Positions 7,439 to 16,679 of a stretch of 34,130 bases of DNA are shown here, in pieces. The translations under genes were made by a program, and so were the position numbers. Position 1 is the stretch's first letter. Each line of letters begins with the position of its first letter. The stretch is from an uncultured Clostridia bacterium (GTDB lineage Bacteria > Bacillota > Clostridia > Christensenellales > Pumilibacteraceae): positions 1 to 34,130 of the forward strand of contig CALWBH010000031.1 in NCBI GenBank assembly GCA_944376015.1, in the 5' to 3' direction. The notes beneath the pieces are model-generated. The model saw nothing but the letters and a program-made list of their open reading frames with translations. It was not told the origin of the DNA and ran no database searches.

Positions 7439-9579
7439 ACGCCCGTACTCCTGAAAACGTTGCGTACGCCCTCTAATTGCTGCAATTTAGACACAAGCAG
7501 ATCTATTTCGTGAATATTGTTGACGTTTACACCTATTGTAAGGATCGCGGTATCGTTTTTGTCCACTCTTCCGTTAATAGAGCTTATTGAAAGTTTCATT
7601 CCAGATATTACCGTAGACACGTCTACAATGAGACTTGATTTGTTGTTTGCGAGAATTTGCAAAGAAACCACAAAAGAGCTTTCCGTTTTCTCTCCCCAAC
7701 TCGCCTTTATCAGTTTTTTGTGATCGACATTTTTAAGGTTCGGACACTCCTTTCGGTGTATAGTAACTCCCCTGCCGGTAGACACGTATCCCACTATTTC
7801 GTCGCCCGGAACGGGATTGCAACACTTGCTTATTCGGCAAAGCATATCAGGCTCGCCGTCTATCAGGATGCCCGCCGTTTCGCGTTTACGTAATCCGCTG
7901 TTTCCCGCAAGAGAAGGCTCTTTGGATTTGCGGTCTTTTTTATAAAAATCTATCAGCTTAGGCAGGATCTGATGAACGGAATAACCGCCGTAACCTATTG
8001 ACGCGTAAAGATCGTCCATCGAAGAAATCGAATACCGTTGCATTACGATATTTAACCATTCGGGAACCATTAGCGAAGAAAGATTATATCCCAGCCGCTT
8101 TGCTTCCAATTCGAGCATTTCACGACCTTTGCGTATATTCTCTTCCTTCATTTCTTTCTTGAAGTAAGCGCGGATTTTTGTGCGCGCCTGAGTCGTCTTT
8201 ACCACTCTGAGCCAATCGCGACTCGGTCCCTTTGCACTGTTGGAAGTAATAATTTCCACATAGTCGCCCGTTTCGAGCTTTGTTTCGAGCGGAACGATTC
8301 GGCTGTTTATTTTAGCTCCGACGCACCTGTTGCCTATTTCACTGTGAACGCTGTATGCAAAATCTATCGGCGTCGAGCCTTCCGGCAACACCACGACGTC
8401 GCCCTTGGGAGTAAAAATAAACACCTGACCTTCGTAAAGATCCACTTTAAGCGATTCGTAAAGCTCCTGCGGATCGGTAGCTTCTCCCTGTGCGTCCATT
8501 ACTCCGCGCAACCATGTGAGCTGTTCGTCGGAATTTTCCACGCTCGCTTTACCCGAACGTTCTTTATACTTCCAATGCGCCGCTATACCGTATTCGGCTA
8601 TCCTGTGCATTTCGTAAGTACGGATCTGTATCTCGAAAGGAGTACCGAAATTAGTCATGACGGTAGTGTGCAACGACTGATAATTGTTGGGTTTGGGAAC
8701 GGCGATATAATCTTTAAATCGACCGGGTATAGGTTTCCAACGGGAATGAATCAGACCGAGTACTTCGTAGCACGCTTCAACGCTGTTAACGATTATTCGG
8801 ACAGCCGTCAAATCGTAAATTTGTTCGAACGTCTTATGCTTTTCGGTCATTTTTTTATAAATGCTGTAAAAGTGCTTGGGACGCCCGCTTACTTCGCCTT
8901 CTATACCGTGCTCCTGCATCAAGGTACGCAGATCCGTGCAAAGCCTGTCGACTATTTCCTGTCTTTCCGCGCGTTTGAGCGAAACTTCGTGGACGAGCTT
9001 ATCGTATGCCTCGGGATGAAGCACTTTAAGACAGATATCCTCCATCTCGCATTTCATATAACTCAGACCGAGTCTCGAAGCAAGCCGAGAGTATATTTCC
9101 AGCGTTTCGTTGGCAAGCGCCTCTTTCCGTTCTTTCGAAAGCACGTCCACCGTACGCATGTTGTGCAACCTGTCCGCAAGCTTTATGATCAGCACGCGGA
9201 TATCCTTCGCCATGGCAAAAAACATTTTACGGAAATTCTCCGCCTGCTCTTGCTCTTTGGACTTAAAGGATATTTTTTTAAGCTTGGTAACGCCCACCAC
9301 AAGATCTGCGATACTATTGCCGAAACGTTTACGTATGTCTTCTTCCGTCACATCGGTATCTTCGATAAGATCGTGAAGCAATGCGGCGCATACCGAGCTG
9401 CAATCCATTCCGAGATCGAGAAGTATATTCGCAACGGCTATCGGATGCGTAACATAAGGCTCGCCCGAAACTCTGTATTGTCCGTCGTGCTTTTGAGTGG
9501 CGTATTCGAGTGCGGCAGATACAAGTTCCTGCTGCTCTTTCGTATAGATTAATTGACAGCGTGCGAGTAATCTTTGCAT
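7435..9579 (-). CDS. relA: Bifunctional (p)ppGpp synthetase/hydrolase, RelA/SpoT family
   Basis: A long RSH protein (714 residues from the chosen start) controlling the stringent response. Numbered from the upstream ATG at 9585, the HD hydrolase site is intact (His47, His71-Asp72, Asp138 in KLADRLHNM). The synthetase domain has GRPKHFYSIYKKM (235-246), YDLTAVRII and FEIQIRT, so both activities look functional. TGS (roughly 385-450, FIFTPKGDVVVLPEGSTPIDF) and a C-terminal ACT domain follow. Two ATGs compete: one at 9585 gives an ATGA overlap with recJ but has GGGAGGTG only one base away; the one at 9579 has normal spacing and is preferred. It lies downstream of recJ, as in many Clostridia, although the apt gene often found between them is absent. 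Confidence 0.97.
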   Translation of the reverse strand: MQRLLARCQLIYTKEQQELVSAALEYATQKHDGQYRVSGEPYVTHPIAVANILLDLGMDCSSVCAALLHDLIEDTDVTEEDIRKRFGNSIADLVVGVTKLKKISFKSKEQEQAENFRKMFFAMAKDIRVLIIKLADRLHNMRTVDVLSKERKEALANETLEIYSRLASRLGLSYMKCEMEDICLKVLHPEAYDKLVHEVSLKRAERQEIVDRLCTDLRTLMQEHGIEGEVSGRPKHFYSIYKKMTEKHKTFEQIYDLTAVRIIVNSVEACYEVLGLIHSRWKPIPGRFKDYIAVPKPNNYQSLHTTVMTNFGTPFEIQIRTYEMHRIAEYGIAAHWKYKERSGKASVENSDEQLTWLRGVMDAQGEATDPQELYESLKVDLYEGQVFIFTPKGDVVVLPEGSTPIDFAYSVHSEIGNRCVGAKINSRIVPLETKLETGDYVEIITSNSAKGPSRDWLRVVKTTQARTKIRAYFKKEMKEENIRKGREMLELEAKRLGYNLSSLMVPEWLNIVMQRYSISSMDDLYASIGYGGYSVHQILPKLIDFYKKDRKSKEPSLAGNSGLRKRETAGILIDGEPDMLCRISKCCNPVPGDEIVGYVSTGRGVTIHRKECPNLKNVDHKKLIKASWGEKTESSFVVSLQILANNKSSLIVDVSTVISGMKLSISSINGRVDKNDTAILTIGVNVNNIHEIDLLVSKLQQLEGVRNVFRSTGV

Positions 9580-9581
9580 TT

Positions 9582-11921
9582 TCATACACCTCCCGATATT
9601 TTTCCGTACAAAAGCGAATCAGACAACGGACGACGTACGCCTTCGTTAATAACGAGTTTACCGTTTTTTAAATCCACGAAGCCAAGCTCTCGGAATACCG
9701 AAAGACAAACGGCAAACTGACGCGCGTTAAGACCGCTTTTCAAAGTGCTGAGACGTTTGAAATATAAAACAATGTTTGCGTTTGCCGCGGATGCATTATT
9801 GACTATCGCGGAATAGTACATAGCGAAAACGTTTCTGTCCGCACTGATACCAGCAAATATACGTTCGTCCGAAGTTTCGGGCACGAAAATGTCCGCCGAA
9901 GTGACCGTATTAAGCCGCGCTATCACGTTTTCGGACGGCGGAGCGTCTACAAAAACTATCTTCGAATAATTCTTAAAATCCGTCGCTAAAATATCGGGAG
10001 AAACAATTATCCCCGAATAGTTGTTGATTTCAGAAAAATACATATAATCGCAGGTCACAAACCTACCTTTCAATTCCAGAACTTTTTCCATCGATACGCC
10101 GTCTGCGCATATAAACGCCGTACCGTAAACGGACGAAGGCAGTAATTTATCAAGCTCCGAGGGTTTAAAAGTTTTGTATACGGCTTTACCGTGACCGTCA
10201 AGCATGGCATAAGCCAAAAAATTAGCAAGCGCGTATTCGTCGTTGAATTTAGGCTTTTGCGTGCCTACCGCTCTGACATAACCCGATACTCCTCCGCCAA
10301 GACCTTCGCTAAGCTCCACTACGATGTCTTTTTTCCCGTCGCCGACTAAAAACTGATTTTTATTATAAAAATTAAATGCGTAAGTCTGCAACCGAGCAAT
10401 CTGTACCGACGTATGAACGGGGTTTCTGCAAGGTGCTATACGGACATTATCCGTGCTTATTTTAAGAAGCGGTTTGCTGTTACCGTTGCCTGTAGGCTCT
10501 ATCATACTCAATGCGTCCGCAAGCGCATTATTGCATTCGTCTGCTTCCACTTCGAGATCATACTCCGCAAAAGGCAAAAAATACTCTTCGGGTAGCGTTT
10601 CAAGATACTCGTTCATACGCGCTTTGAACGCAGGAATGTTTTCTTCGCAAAGCGAAAAACCCGCGGCGCCCGTATGACCGCCAAACTCGACAAGTAAATC
10701 CGAGCAGTACGAAAGCGCTTCGTAAATATTAATGTTTTTTATTCCGCGCGCAGTACCTTTGTAAACCCCTTCTTCATTCCTGTCTACGATTATAAATGTG
10801 GGACGATTGTATTCCGCACTTAATCTTGCCGCGGCAATCCCCGTTACGCCCTTTGCCCATTCGGGATTGCATAAAATAATCGCGCGATTATTTGTGAGGT
10901 CTTCGAACGCCAAATCCGCCACGGCTTCTTCGTATATTGTATCGCAAAGCTGTTTGCGCCGCTCATTGTCCGCGTCAATTTCCCCGATCAGCTCGGTTAT
11001 CTTTTTTTCGTCCGGAGACGTCAGTATTTCGAATGCGCGATAAGCGTCCCCCATTCTTCCCGCCGCGTTGATACGCGGCGCTATCTTGTATGCAATATCC
11101 GTACTTGTTACCGCGCCGCCCATTCCTTGCGAACGAAGCAGTAATTTCAAGCCGAAATTAAACTTACCCGACGATATCGCTTCGAGACCGAGCTGCACTA
11201 TCAGTCTGTTTTCGTTGAGTAAAGGCACAAGATCGGCTATAGTGGCGATCGCCGCAATGTCAATAAACTGTTTATAAGTATCGTCGCCCGTTAAAGCATG
11301 CACGAATTTAAGCGCCACTCCCGCGCCGCAGAGATATTTATCCGGATATTCGTCGCCCTGTTGTTTGGGATTTACAACCACGCAATCGGGTAATTCGGAA
11401 CCGGGTTCATGATGATCGGTTACTATGATATCGACCCCGAGATCGCGGCAATGCTCCACTTCCGCTATGCCCGAAATACCGCAATCGCAAGTAACTATGA
11501 GATCGGGATTATGATTTTCTATAAGGTTTTCGATAGAATTCACGTTAAGACCGTAACCGTCCGTAACGCGGCTGGGAATATGGACTATGACGTCAGATCC
11601 CAAAGATTTAAAACACAACGACAAAATCGCCGACGCGCATACTCCGTCGGCGTCATAATCGCCGTATACGACAATCGTTTCTCCGTCGTCTATCGCTTGT
11701 TTTACCCTTTCGACGGCTTGACGCATTCCCTTCATCAAAAAAGGATCGTACAATCCCGAAATATCCGGTTCGAGAAAAGCCCGCACGGCGTCCGCGCCTT
11801 TAATACCGCGAGAAAAAAGCAACTCCACCAATCTGGGATGAAGTCTGAGTTCTTCGGAAATACGTTTTACATAATCGCTTTCCGGAACCGAATCGGATTT
11901 TCTCTTCAATACGGTGTTCAT
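9582..11921 (-). CDS. recJ: Single-stranded-DNA-specific exonuclease RecJ
   Basis: A 779-residue 5'-3' ssDNA exonuclease used in recombination and base-excision repair. The DHH-superfamily motifs are clear: VVYGDYDADGV (Asp88, Asp90, Asp92), TCDCGIS (Asp146) and TDHHEPG (168-174). The DHHA1 region includes GHTGAAGFSL near residues 415-425. About 200 C-terminal residues beyond the core match the extra domain of Firmicutes RecJ, seen here as a diverged region. The ATG at 11921 has only a weak ribosome site (AAGGT). A strong terminator separates the gene from secF upstream, so it probably has its own promoter in 11,935-12,068 and begins the recJ-relA-hydrolase-hemZ operon. Confidence 0.96.
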   Translation of the reverse strand: MNTVLKRKSDSVPESDYVKRISEELRLHPRLVELLFSRGIKGADAVRAFLEPDISGLYDPFLMKGMRQAVERVKQAIDDGETIVVYGDYDADGVCASAILSLCFKSLGSDVIVHIPSRVTDGYGLNVNSIENLIENHNPDLIVTCDCGISGIAEVEHCRDLGVDIIVTDHHEPGSELPDCVVVNPKQQGDEYPDKYLCGAGVALKFVHALTGDDTYKQFIDIAAIATIADLVPLLNENRLIVQLGLEAISSGKFNFGLKLLLRSQGMGGAVTSTDIAYKIAPRINAAGRMGDAYRAFEILTSPDEKKITELIGEIDADNERRKQLCDTIYEEAVADLAFEDLTNNRAIILCNPEWAKGVTGIAAARLSAEYNRPTFIIVDRNEEGVYKGTARGIKNINIYEALSYCSDLLVEFGGHTGAAGFSLCEENIPAFKARMNEYLETLPEEYFLPFAEYDLEVEADECNNALADALSMIEPTGNGNSKPLLKISTDNVRIAPCRNPVHTSVQIARLQTYAFNFYNKNQFLVGDGKKDIVVELSEGLGGGVSGYVRAVGTQKPKFNDEYALANFLAYAMLDGHGKAVYKTFKPSELDKLLPSSVYGTAFICADGVSMEKVLELKGRFVTCDYMYFSEINNYSGIIVSPDILATDFKNYSKIVFVDAPPSENVIARLNTVTSADIFVPETSDERIFAGISADRNVFAMYYSAIVNNASAANANIVLYFKRLSTLKSGLNARQFAVCLSVFRELGFVDLKNGKLVINEGVRRPLSDSLLYGKISGGV

Positions 11922-12005
11922 ATCTTCTGACCTTGTGTTCTATCTATTATTGCAGTAAGTCGAATATACAAAGCAAGCAGACGACCGAAACGGTCTCACT
12001 ACTCG

Positions 12006-12011
12006 ATTATA
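12006..12011 (-). promoter_or_regulatory. Possible -10 box for the recJ operon
   Basis: A perfect TATAAT on the minus strand lies about 85 bases upstream of recJ, after the secF terminator, where a promoter is needed. No good -35 hexamer stands 16-18 bases further up, so the call is weak. Confidence 0.3.
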
Positions 12012-12068
12012 CACTTCGATTGCCTGCGCTAATACGGCTTAATATTTATCTTGAAAAACGGAATTTAT

Positions 12069-12110
12069 AAATAAATCATAAGCCTTCGAACGAAGGCTTA
12101 TGATTTATTT
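12069..12110 (-). terminator. Bidirectional intrinsic terminator after secF
   Basis: A perfect 20-base inverted repeat (12069-12088 and 12091-12110) has only two bases between the arms. The stem ends are A/T-rich, so a U-rich tail follows on either strand. It begins 8 bases after the secF stop and should end the secD-secF transcript. Confidence 0.85.
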
Positions 12111-12118
12111 GTTAATTG

Positions 12119-13426
12119 TTACGCGTTATTATCTTTATCCGTCTCGTTGTTTTCCTCGGCAACCGAGTCGCTTTCGTCTGACGATTCGTCTTCCTTCGAA
12201 GTAACGCCTTCCGACGTCTCGTTCATTCCGTCAGACTGTTCCGTCGGCGATAAAGCCTCGTTTTCCTCCGAGGAAGTTTCCTGAACGCTCTGCGGCTTAT
12301 CCGCAAAGAAACTTTCCAACGCTTCGTCCCGCGATGCCGTCTCGCTATTGCCCACCGTTTTAACGACGTTAACGGCAGATTTTTTTGCAAGATGCCCTTT
12401 CCACATTGCCCAAAGCGAAGGAGCAATAAGAACGGACGAGAACATACCTGCTATAAGTCCGGCTATAAGCGGCAAACAGAAAGTAAGCAAATCTCCGACG
12501 CCGAAAATAACGCTCATCAACGCGATCATGGCGACGGTAACGAAAGTCGTTAAAGTCGTATTGATCGAGCGAACCATGGTGTCGCGTACCGATATATTGG
12601 CTATTTTATCGTAACCCATATCGGGATTCAGCTTTATATTATCCCTTATTTTGTCGAATATAATTATGGTGTTGTTTATCGAATAACCGAGTATTGTTAT
12701 CAGCGCCGCGACAAACGTACTTGCAATTTCTATGTGGAATATACACATGAAAAGCGTCATAATAATCACATCGTGCACCAAGCATATCAGCGCGACGACG
12801 CCCGAAAGCAATTCAAAACGCACGGCGATATATATAAGCATCAGAGCCAACGACATTACTACGCCGCATATTGCGGTCACAATAAGGTCGGTACTAACCG
12901 TTGCCGTTGTTCTGTCGCCGGGAGTAACGCTGCCGGAATAAGGTTCGTCCGCAAACAACGTTTTTCTTATTGCTTCGCAAAGCAAATCGATGATGCTTTC
13001 TTCGCTGTCTTCTTCTCCCGTGCCCACCATTTCGACGTCGCTGTAATCGGGAGCGACAAACTGTACTCTGAGCGATTTGTTCGCGCCTTCGCCCTGAGCG
13101 GAAATATCTTTGACCGACAGACCGGATATTTCGCGATCCGAGCTCATCAGGTCATAGTAATTTTCCGGATGTTCGATAATATCGGTAATTTTTTCCTCAT
13201 AAACCGAACGCTTGGCTTCGTCATCGAGATCGGTGCCGATCTCAACCGTAAGCGCATAACCGCCCGTAAAGTCCATACCGATATTGAAAACTTCACCTTT
13301 GAGCACTATTCCGTATATGGCGCCTGCCACAATAGCTATAATAAGCACGATAAGCGGGATAGTAAACCATTTCTTCTTATTTTCTACCACACGCATATCG
13401 GCGGAATGGAAATCAAACGTTTTCAT
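12119..13426 (-). CDS. secF: Protein translocase subunit SecF
   Basis: A 435-residue RND-type accessory subunit of the Sec translocon. TM1 lies at about 21-42, followed by GMDFTGG (50-56), a periplasmic-type loop, then five helices between about 180 and 345. The conserved TM4 segment reads GYSINNTIIIFDKIRDN (247-263). The family usually has Asp after the first Asn (GYSIND), so residue 252 is Asn where a proton-pathway Asp is expected. The matching RSINTTLTT segment (286-294) is intact. Residues 345-435 form an acidic low-complexity tail rich in Glu, Ser, Asp and Thr. The start overlaps the secD stop as ATGA, and GGAGGTGA precedes it. SecDF uses the ion gradient to pull exported proteins through the channel. 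Confidence 0.95.
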   Translation of the reverse strand: MKTFDFHSADMRVVENKKKWFTIPLIVLIIAIVAGAIYGIVLKGEVFNIGMDFTGGYALTVEIGTDLDDEAKRSVYEEKITDIIEHPENYYDLMSSDREISGLSVKDISAQGEGANKSLRVQFVAPDYSDVEMVGTGEEDSEESIIDLLCEAIRKTLFADEPYSGSVTPGDRTTATVSTDLIVTAICGVVMSLALMLIYIAVRFELLSGVVALICLVHDVIIMTLFMCIFHIEIASTFVAALITILGYSINNTIIIFDKIRDNIKLNPDMGYDKIANISVRDTMVRSINTTLTTFVTVAMIALMSVIFGVGDLLTFCLPLIAGLIAGMFSSVLIAPSLWAMWKGHLAKKSAVNVVKTVGNSETASRDEALESFFADKPQSVQETSSEENEALSPTEQSDGMNETSEGVTSKEDESSDESDSVAEENNETDKDNNA

Positions 13427-14940
13427 CGCTTGTCACCTCCGTCGATAGGTCCGAAAATGTCGTCAAAATCATCTTCGGCTTTCTCTTTGCTTTCTTTACG
13501 GTCGTTCGACTCATCCGGCAATTGCTCTGCGGCATTAACCAATGCGTCGAAAGGCACGGAATCGTTTTTCACATCAGCTACCGCTTTCGCGCGTTTAGCT
13601 TTTTTGGGCTTCGGAACATACTGTATTTCTTCGGATTCGTCGAAGCCGGGACGACGATGGAGATGATAAAGTTCGGGATTTTTATCGCCCCATATCGCTA
13701 TCGTCCATTTAAGAAGGAATCTTGTGAGTATCAAAGACGAGAACAGCGAAAGTATCAAACCGATAAGCAACGTCATTCCGAAACCGGAAACGGTTCCCGT
13801 ACCGAATATAAGCAACATTACCGCAGCGATTATAGTGGTGACGTTTCCGTCGACTATTGCGGAAACGGCTTTCCTGAATCCCGCATGATATGCCGCAAGT
13901 ATGGATTTACCGCTTCTGTATTCGTCCTTAATACGCTCGTAAATGATGACGTTACCGTCTATCATCATACCGAGCGAAAGAATAATACCCGCTATGCCGG
14001 GAAGTGAAAGCTGTACAAGCGGGAAAACCGCAAGGAAGAACAGCATCAATATCATGTATATCAACATGGATATACATGCCACCATTCCCATCATTCGGTA
14101 AAATACCGACATAAACACCATTATCATTACCAACGCTATAATGCCGCCCACGAGCCCCGCTATAAGCGCGTTCGTACCCAAAGTAGGATCCACGATAGAC
14201 GTTTCGATAAGCGTTAAAGGAACCGAGAAAGTACCGCTCATTATGCGGTCGGCAAGATTCTGCGCGTCTTCATACGTAAAATCACCCGATATGGTTGCTT
14301 CGCCGTTCGTTATAGCCTCGTTTATAGTCGCTACGGATATCGGATTGCCCGTTATTTCGTCGTTTTGAGTCTCGTATATCATTATATACCAACCGACGTT
14401 ATCGGACGTAACCTCTCTGAAAATGCTCGCGCCTTCCGAATTAAGAGAAAGCGACACGGCATATTCGTTATTAGCGATGACTGCGGCAGCGTTATTCACA
14501 ACGTCGCCCTTGAATATAAGTCTGTCGGAAGCGTCAAGCGTACTGTCTTCGGAAAGATAGAAAACAAGTTCCGCAGGATCGCCTATGATCTCGAAAATCT
14601 CGCTCGGATCGTCAACGTCGGGCACTTCGACACGGATACGGGACGAACCTTCCCTGACTACCGTCGCCTCGGTATAACCCTTCGACGTAAGCATATCCGT
14701 AAGCTGAGAAACGGTACCGTTCATTCGCGTGTCTTCGGGATTGCCTACCGACGATTCGTAGACCGCATATACGCCGCCTTTCAGATCGAGACCGAGATTT
14801 ATGGCGAATGCAAATCCGTTATATTTCCATCTGTTGCCCCCGGGACTGTTAAAATTAAACGAAACAAAAGAAGCGACAAGCCCTATTGCCGTTAGTATGA
14901 GCACCAGTATGAATTTGACCAATGATGATGTTCTTTTCAT
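13423..14940 (-). CDS. secD: Protein translocase subunit SecD
   Basis: A 505-residue partner of SecF. TM1 lies at about 8-28, the LGLDLKGG motif at 49-56, then a large extracytoplasmic domain to about 255. Five helices follow, from about 258 to 417. The TM4 ion-pathway motif GMMIDGNVIIYERIKDE (324-340) keeps the key Asp328. The last ~85 residues are a charged cytoplasmic tail, first basic (PKKAKRAK) and then acidic. Separate secD and secF genes, rather than a fused secDF, are usual in Clostridia. The ATG at 14940 has no canonical Shine-Dalgarno, only GGCAAAG further upstream. A strong promoter stands 46 bases upstream, so secD-secF can be transcribed independently of the SCIFF genes. Confidence 0.97.
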   Translation of the reverse strand: MKRTSSLVKFILVLILTAIGLVASFVSFNFNSPGGNRWKYNGFAFAINLGLDLKGGVYAVYESSVGNPEDTRMNGTVSQLTDMLTSKGYTEATVVREGSSRIRVEVPDVDDPSEIFEIIGDPAELVFYLSEDSTLDASDRLIFKGDVVNNAAAVIANNEYAVSLSLNSEGASIFREVTSDNVGWYIMIYETQNDEITGNPISVATINEAITNGEATISGDFTYEDAQNLADRIMSGTFSVPLTLIETSIVDPTLGTNALIAGLVGGIIALVMIMVFMSVFYRMMGMVACISMLIYMILMLFFLAVFPLVQLSLPGIAGIILSLGMMIDGNVIIYERIKDEYRSGKSILAAYHAGFRKAVSAIVDGNVTTIIAAVMLLIFGTGTVSGFGMTLLIGLILSLFSSLILTRFLLKWTIAIWGDKNPELYHLHRRPGFDESEEIQYVPKPKKAKRAKAVADVKNDSVPFDALVNAAEQLPDESNDRKESKEKAEDDFDDIFGPIDGGDKR

Positions 14941-14985
14941 TATAAGTAAACTTTGCCTTTATTTCGCGCACTTACGTACCATAAA

Positions 14986-15014
14986 ATTATATACAAAACG
15001 GACGGTCAAGTCAA
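14986..15014 (-). promoter_or_regulatory. SigA-type promoter of secD-secF
   Basis: On the minus strand TTGACT (15009-15014), a 17-base spacer and TATAAT (14986-14991) form a near-consensus promoter between the maturase stop and the secD start. Confidence 0.9.
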
Positions 15015-15053
15015 ACAAATATATATAATATGCGGCGAATTTTTTTATTAAAT

Positions 15054-16400
15054 TTATTCTTTTCTACCGTCATTTTCGATAGCTGCCACGGCAAGCGCGC
15101 ACTCTACCCTTTTTTTCATAAGCTCGCATCCGAGCTTATAAGGCTTTTTTATGTCGCCGCACAACATAATCGAATTTGCCGCACAGCCGCCGCTGCAATA
15201 ATATTTTGCCCAGCAACCGTTGCATTCTTCTTTTTTCGTAAGGTTGGTACAAGCGAACATGACGGGTAAAGCGTCGTCGAAAGTCTTATCGTTAACATTG
15301 CCGATAACGTATTTTTCAAGCCCGTCGAAGCGATGGCAGGGATATATGTTGCCGTTAGGCGCAACGGCGAGATATTCGTCCCCCGCGTTACAACCGACAA
15401 GCCTTTTAGCGGCGCAAGGACCGTTGTATATATCGATGTTAAAGTGAAAAAATCCGAATTCTTTTCCGGCAGCGCGGCGTTTTACATATTCTTCCGCAAG
15501 CGTTTCGTACTGGGCGCAAAGCGTTTCCGTCATGCTTTCCGTAAGCGCAAGCGGATCGCCGTCTGGCAATACGACAGGTTCGAGCGATATTTGTCCGAAA
15601 CCGTAATCGTTCAAAGCGAGCGCGTCTTTTGCAAAATCGGGATTTAGCGCAGTGAACGTACCGCGGACGTAATAGCTTTTATTCCCTCGCTTGCCTACCA
15701 GTTTAAGCGCGTTTTCAAGCACCCTGTCGAAAGAACCTTTTCCGGAAGCGTCCTTTCGGACTGCGTCGTGTACCGTTTTACGTCCGTCTATACTGAGAAC
15801 GACGTTATACATTTCGTCGTTGAAATAATCTATCAATTCGTCTGTCAATGCAAGCGCATTTGTCGTTACGGTAAAACGAAATTCTTTGCCTGCCGCTTTC
15901 TCTATACTGCGTGCGTAATCCACCGTAGCTTTTACGGCTTTCATATTGAGAGTGGGTTCGCCGCCGAAAAAGTCCACTTCGAGTCTTTTGCGCTTTCCGC
16001 TTTTTTCAATAAGAAAGTCTATAGCGTTCCGAGCGGTGCTCTCGCTCATAAAGTCAAGTGCGCCGTGATACTGCCCGTCGTCCGCAAAACAGTATTTGCA
16101 ACGCAGGTTGCAACCGTGCGCAATGTTGAGACAAAGCGCTTTGACTATACCTTTGTATTCAGGCTCGGGATGCACGGGTTCCGCCGTAAAAAGCACGCCG
16201 TCGGAAACAAGCGTATCTATTTCGCTTTCCGACTCTGCGATCTCTTCTTTCGTATAACGAGAAAAATCTCCCGTTGCTTCAGCAAGAGGAGATATCCTTT
16301 TCTCTATCAATTTTGCGGTAAGTTCATCGGTTTCGAAAAAAGAGCCGCTTTCGACGTCGAGAACGAACCATCGCCCTAAACATTTATAAACGTGTACCAT
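15054..16400 (-). CDS. scfB: SCIFF peptide radical SAM/SPASM maturase (thioether-forming)
   Basis: A 448-residue radical SAM enzyme of the SCIFF maturase family (CteB-like), which installs thioether bonds in the six-cysteine SCIFF peptide. The N-terminal ~85 residues resemble a peptide-recognition (RRE-like) domain. The SAM cluster motif CNLRCKYC gives Cys97, Cys101 and Cys104; DFFGGEPTLN follows at 143-152. The C-terminal SPASM region supplies Cys329, Cys337, Cys355, Cys384, Cys393, Cys396, Cys402, Cys406, Cys414 and Cys425 for two auxiliary clusters. It begins four bases after the precursor stop (TAAACGAATG) with only a weak ribosome site, so translation is probably coupled to scfA. The adjacent precursor makes the assignment firm. 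Confidence 0.95.
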   Translation of the reverse strand: MVHVYKCLGRWFVLDVESGSFFETDELTAKLIEKRISPLAEATGDFSRYTKEEIAESESEIDTLVSDGVLFTAEPVHPEPEYKGIVKALCLNIAHGCNLRCKYCFADDGQYHGALDFMSESTARNAIDFLIEKSGKRKRLEVDFFGGEPTLNMKAVKATVDYARSIEKAAGKEFRFTVTTNALALTDELIDYFNDEMYNVVLSIDGRKTVHDAVRKDASGKGSFDRVLENALKLVGKRGNKSYYVRGTFTALNPDFAKDALALNDYGFGQISLEPVVLPDGDPLALTESMTETLCAQYETLAEEYVKRRAAGKEFGFFHFNIDIYNGPCAAKRLVGCNAGDEYLAVAPNGNIYPCHRFDGLEKYVIGNVNDKTFDDALPVMFACTNLTKKEECNGCWAKYYCSGGCAANSIMLCGDIKKPYKLGCELMKKRVECALAVAAIENDGRKE

Positions 16401-16404
16401 TCGT

Positions 16405-16578
16405 TTATTTTTCCGTTACGGTTTTTTCTGTTCTGTGCGTTTTTTTCTGTTCGCAGGACTGATTTCCAACGGTGCAACTCGTTTTGCATGCAGACTGGCA
16501 TCCGGTCTGACATTCTCCGCAACCCGTTCCCTTTTCTTTGCAAATGGTGTTTGTAGCTATTACTTTAATATGTTTCAT
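16405..16578 (-). CDS. scfA: SCIFF ranthipeptide precursor
   Basis: A 57-residue peptide beginning MKHIKVIATNTIC and containing CGECQTGCQSACKTSC followed by TVGNQSC, the hallmark of SCIFF ('six cysteines in forty-five') precursors. The six family cysteines are Cys20, 23, 27, 31, 35 and 42. By analogy with CteA, a Cys31-Thr36 thioether is the likely product of the adjacent maturase. Two departures are visible: an additional cysteine at residue 13, and about 12-14 hydrophilic residues after the usual end (QKKTHRTEKTVTEK). GGAGG stands eight bases before the ATG at 16578. It has its own promoter and lies directly before the maturase gene. The biological role of SCIFF peptides is still poorly defined; signalling has been proposed. 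Confidence 0.94.
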   Translation of the reverse strand: MKHIKVIATNTICKEKGTGCGECQTGCQSACKTSCTVGNQSCEQKKTHRTEKTVTEK

Positions 16579-16633
16579 ATAAAAACCTCCGACGGAAAAT
16601 CTTCTTTATAAAGTTCTCCGAACAATTTTTTAT

Positions 16634-16662
16634 ATTATACATTATTAAGCTACAAAATGCAA
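16634..16662 (-). promoter_or_regulatory. SigA-type promoter of scfA-scfB
   Basis: On the minus strand TTGCAT (16657-16662), a 17-base spacer and TATAAT (16634-16639) lie between the TIGR04086 gene and scfA. The leader would be about 50 bases. Confidence 0.85.
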
Positions 16663-16679
16663 GTGAAATTTATTTATTT

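Noticed and set aside
8344-9552. A 402-codon open frame on the plus strand
   Set aside because: It is antisense to the catalytic half of relA, has no ribosome site or family motifs, and is a frame shadow.
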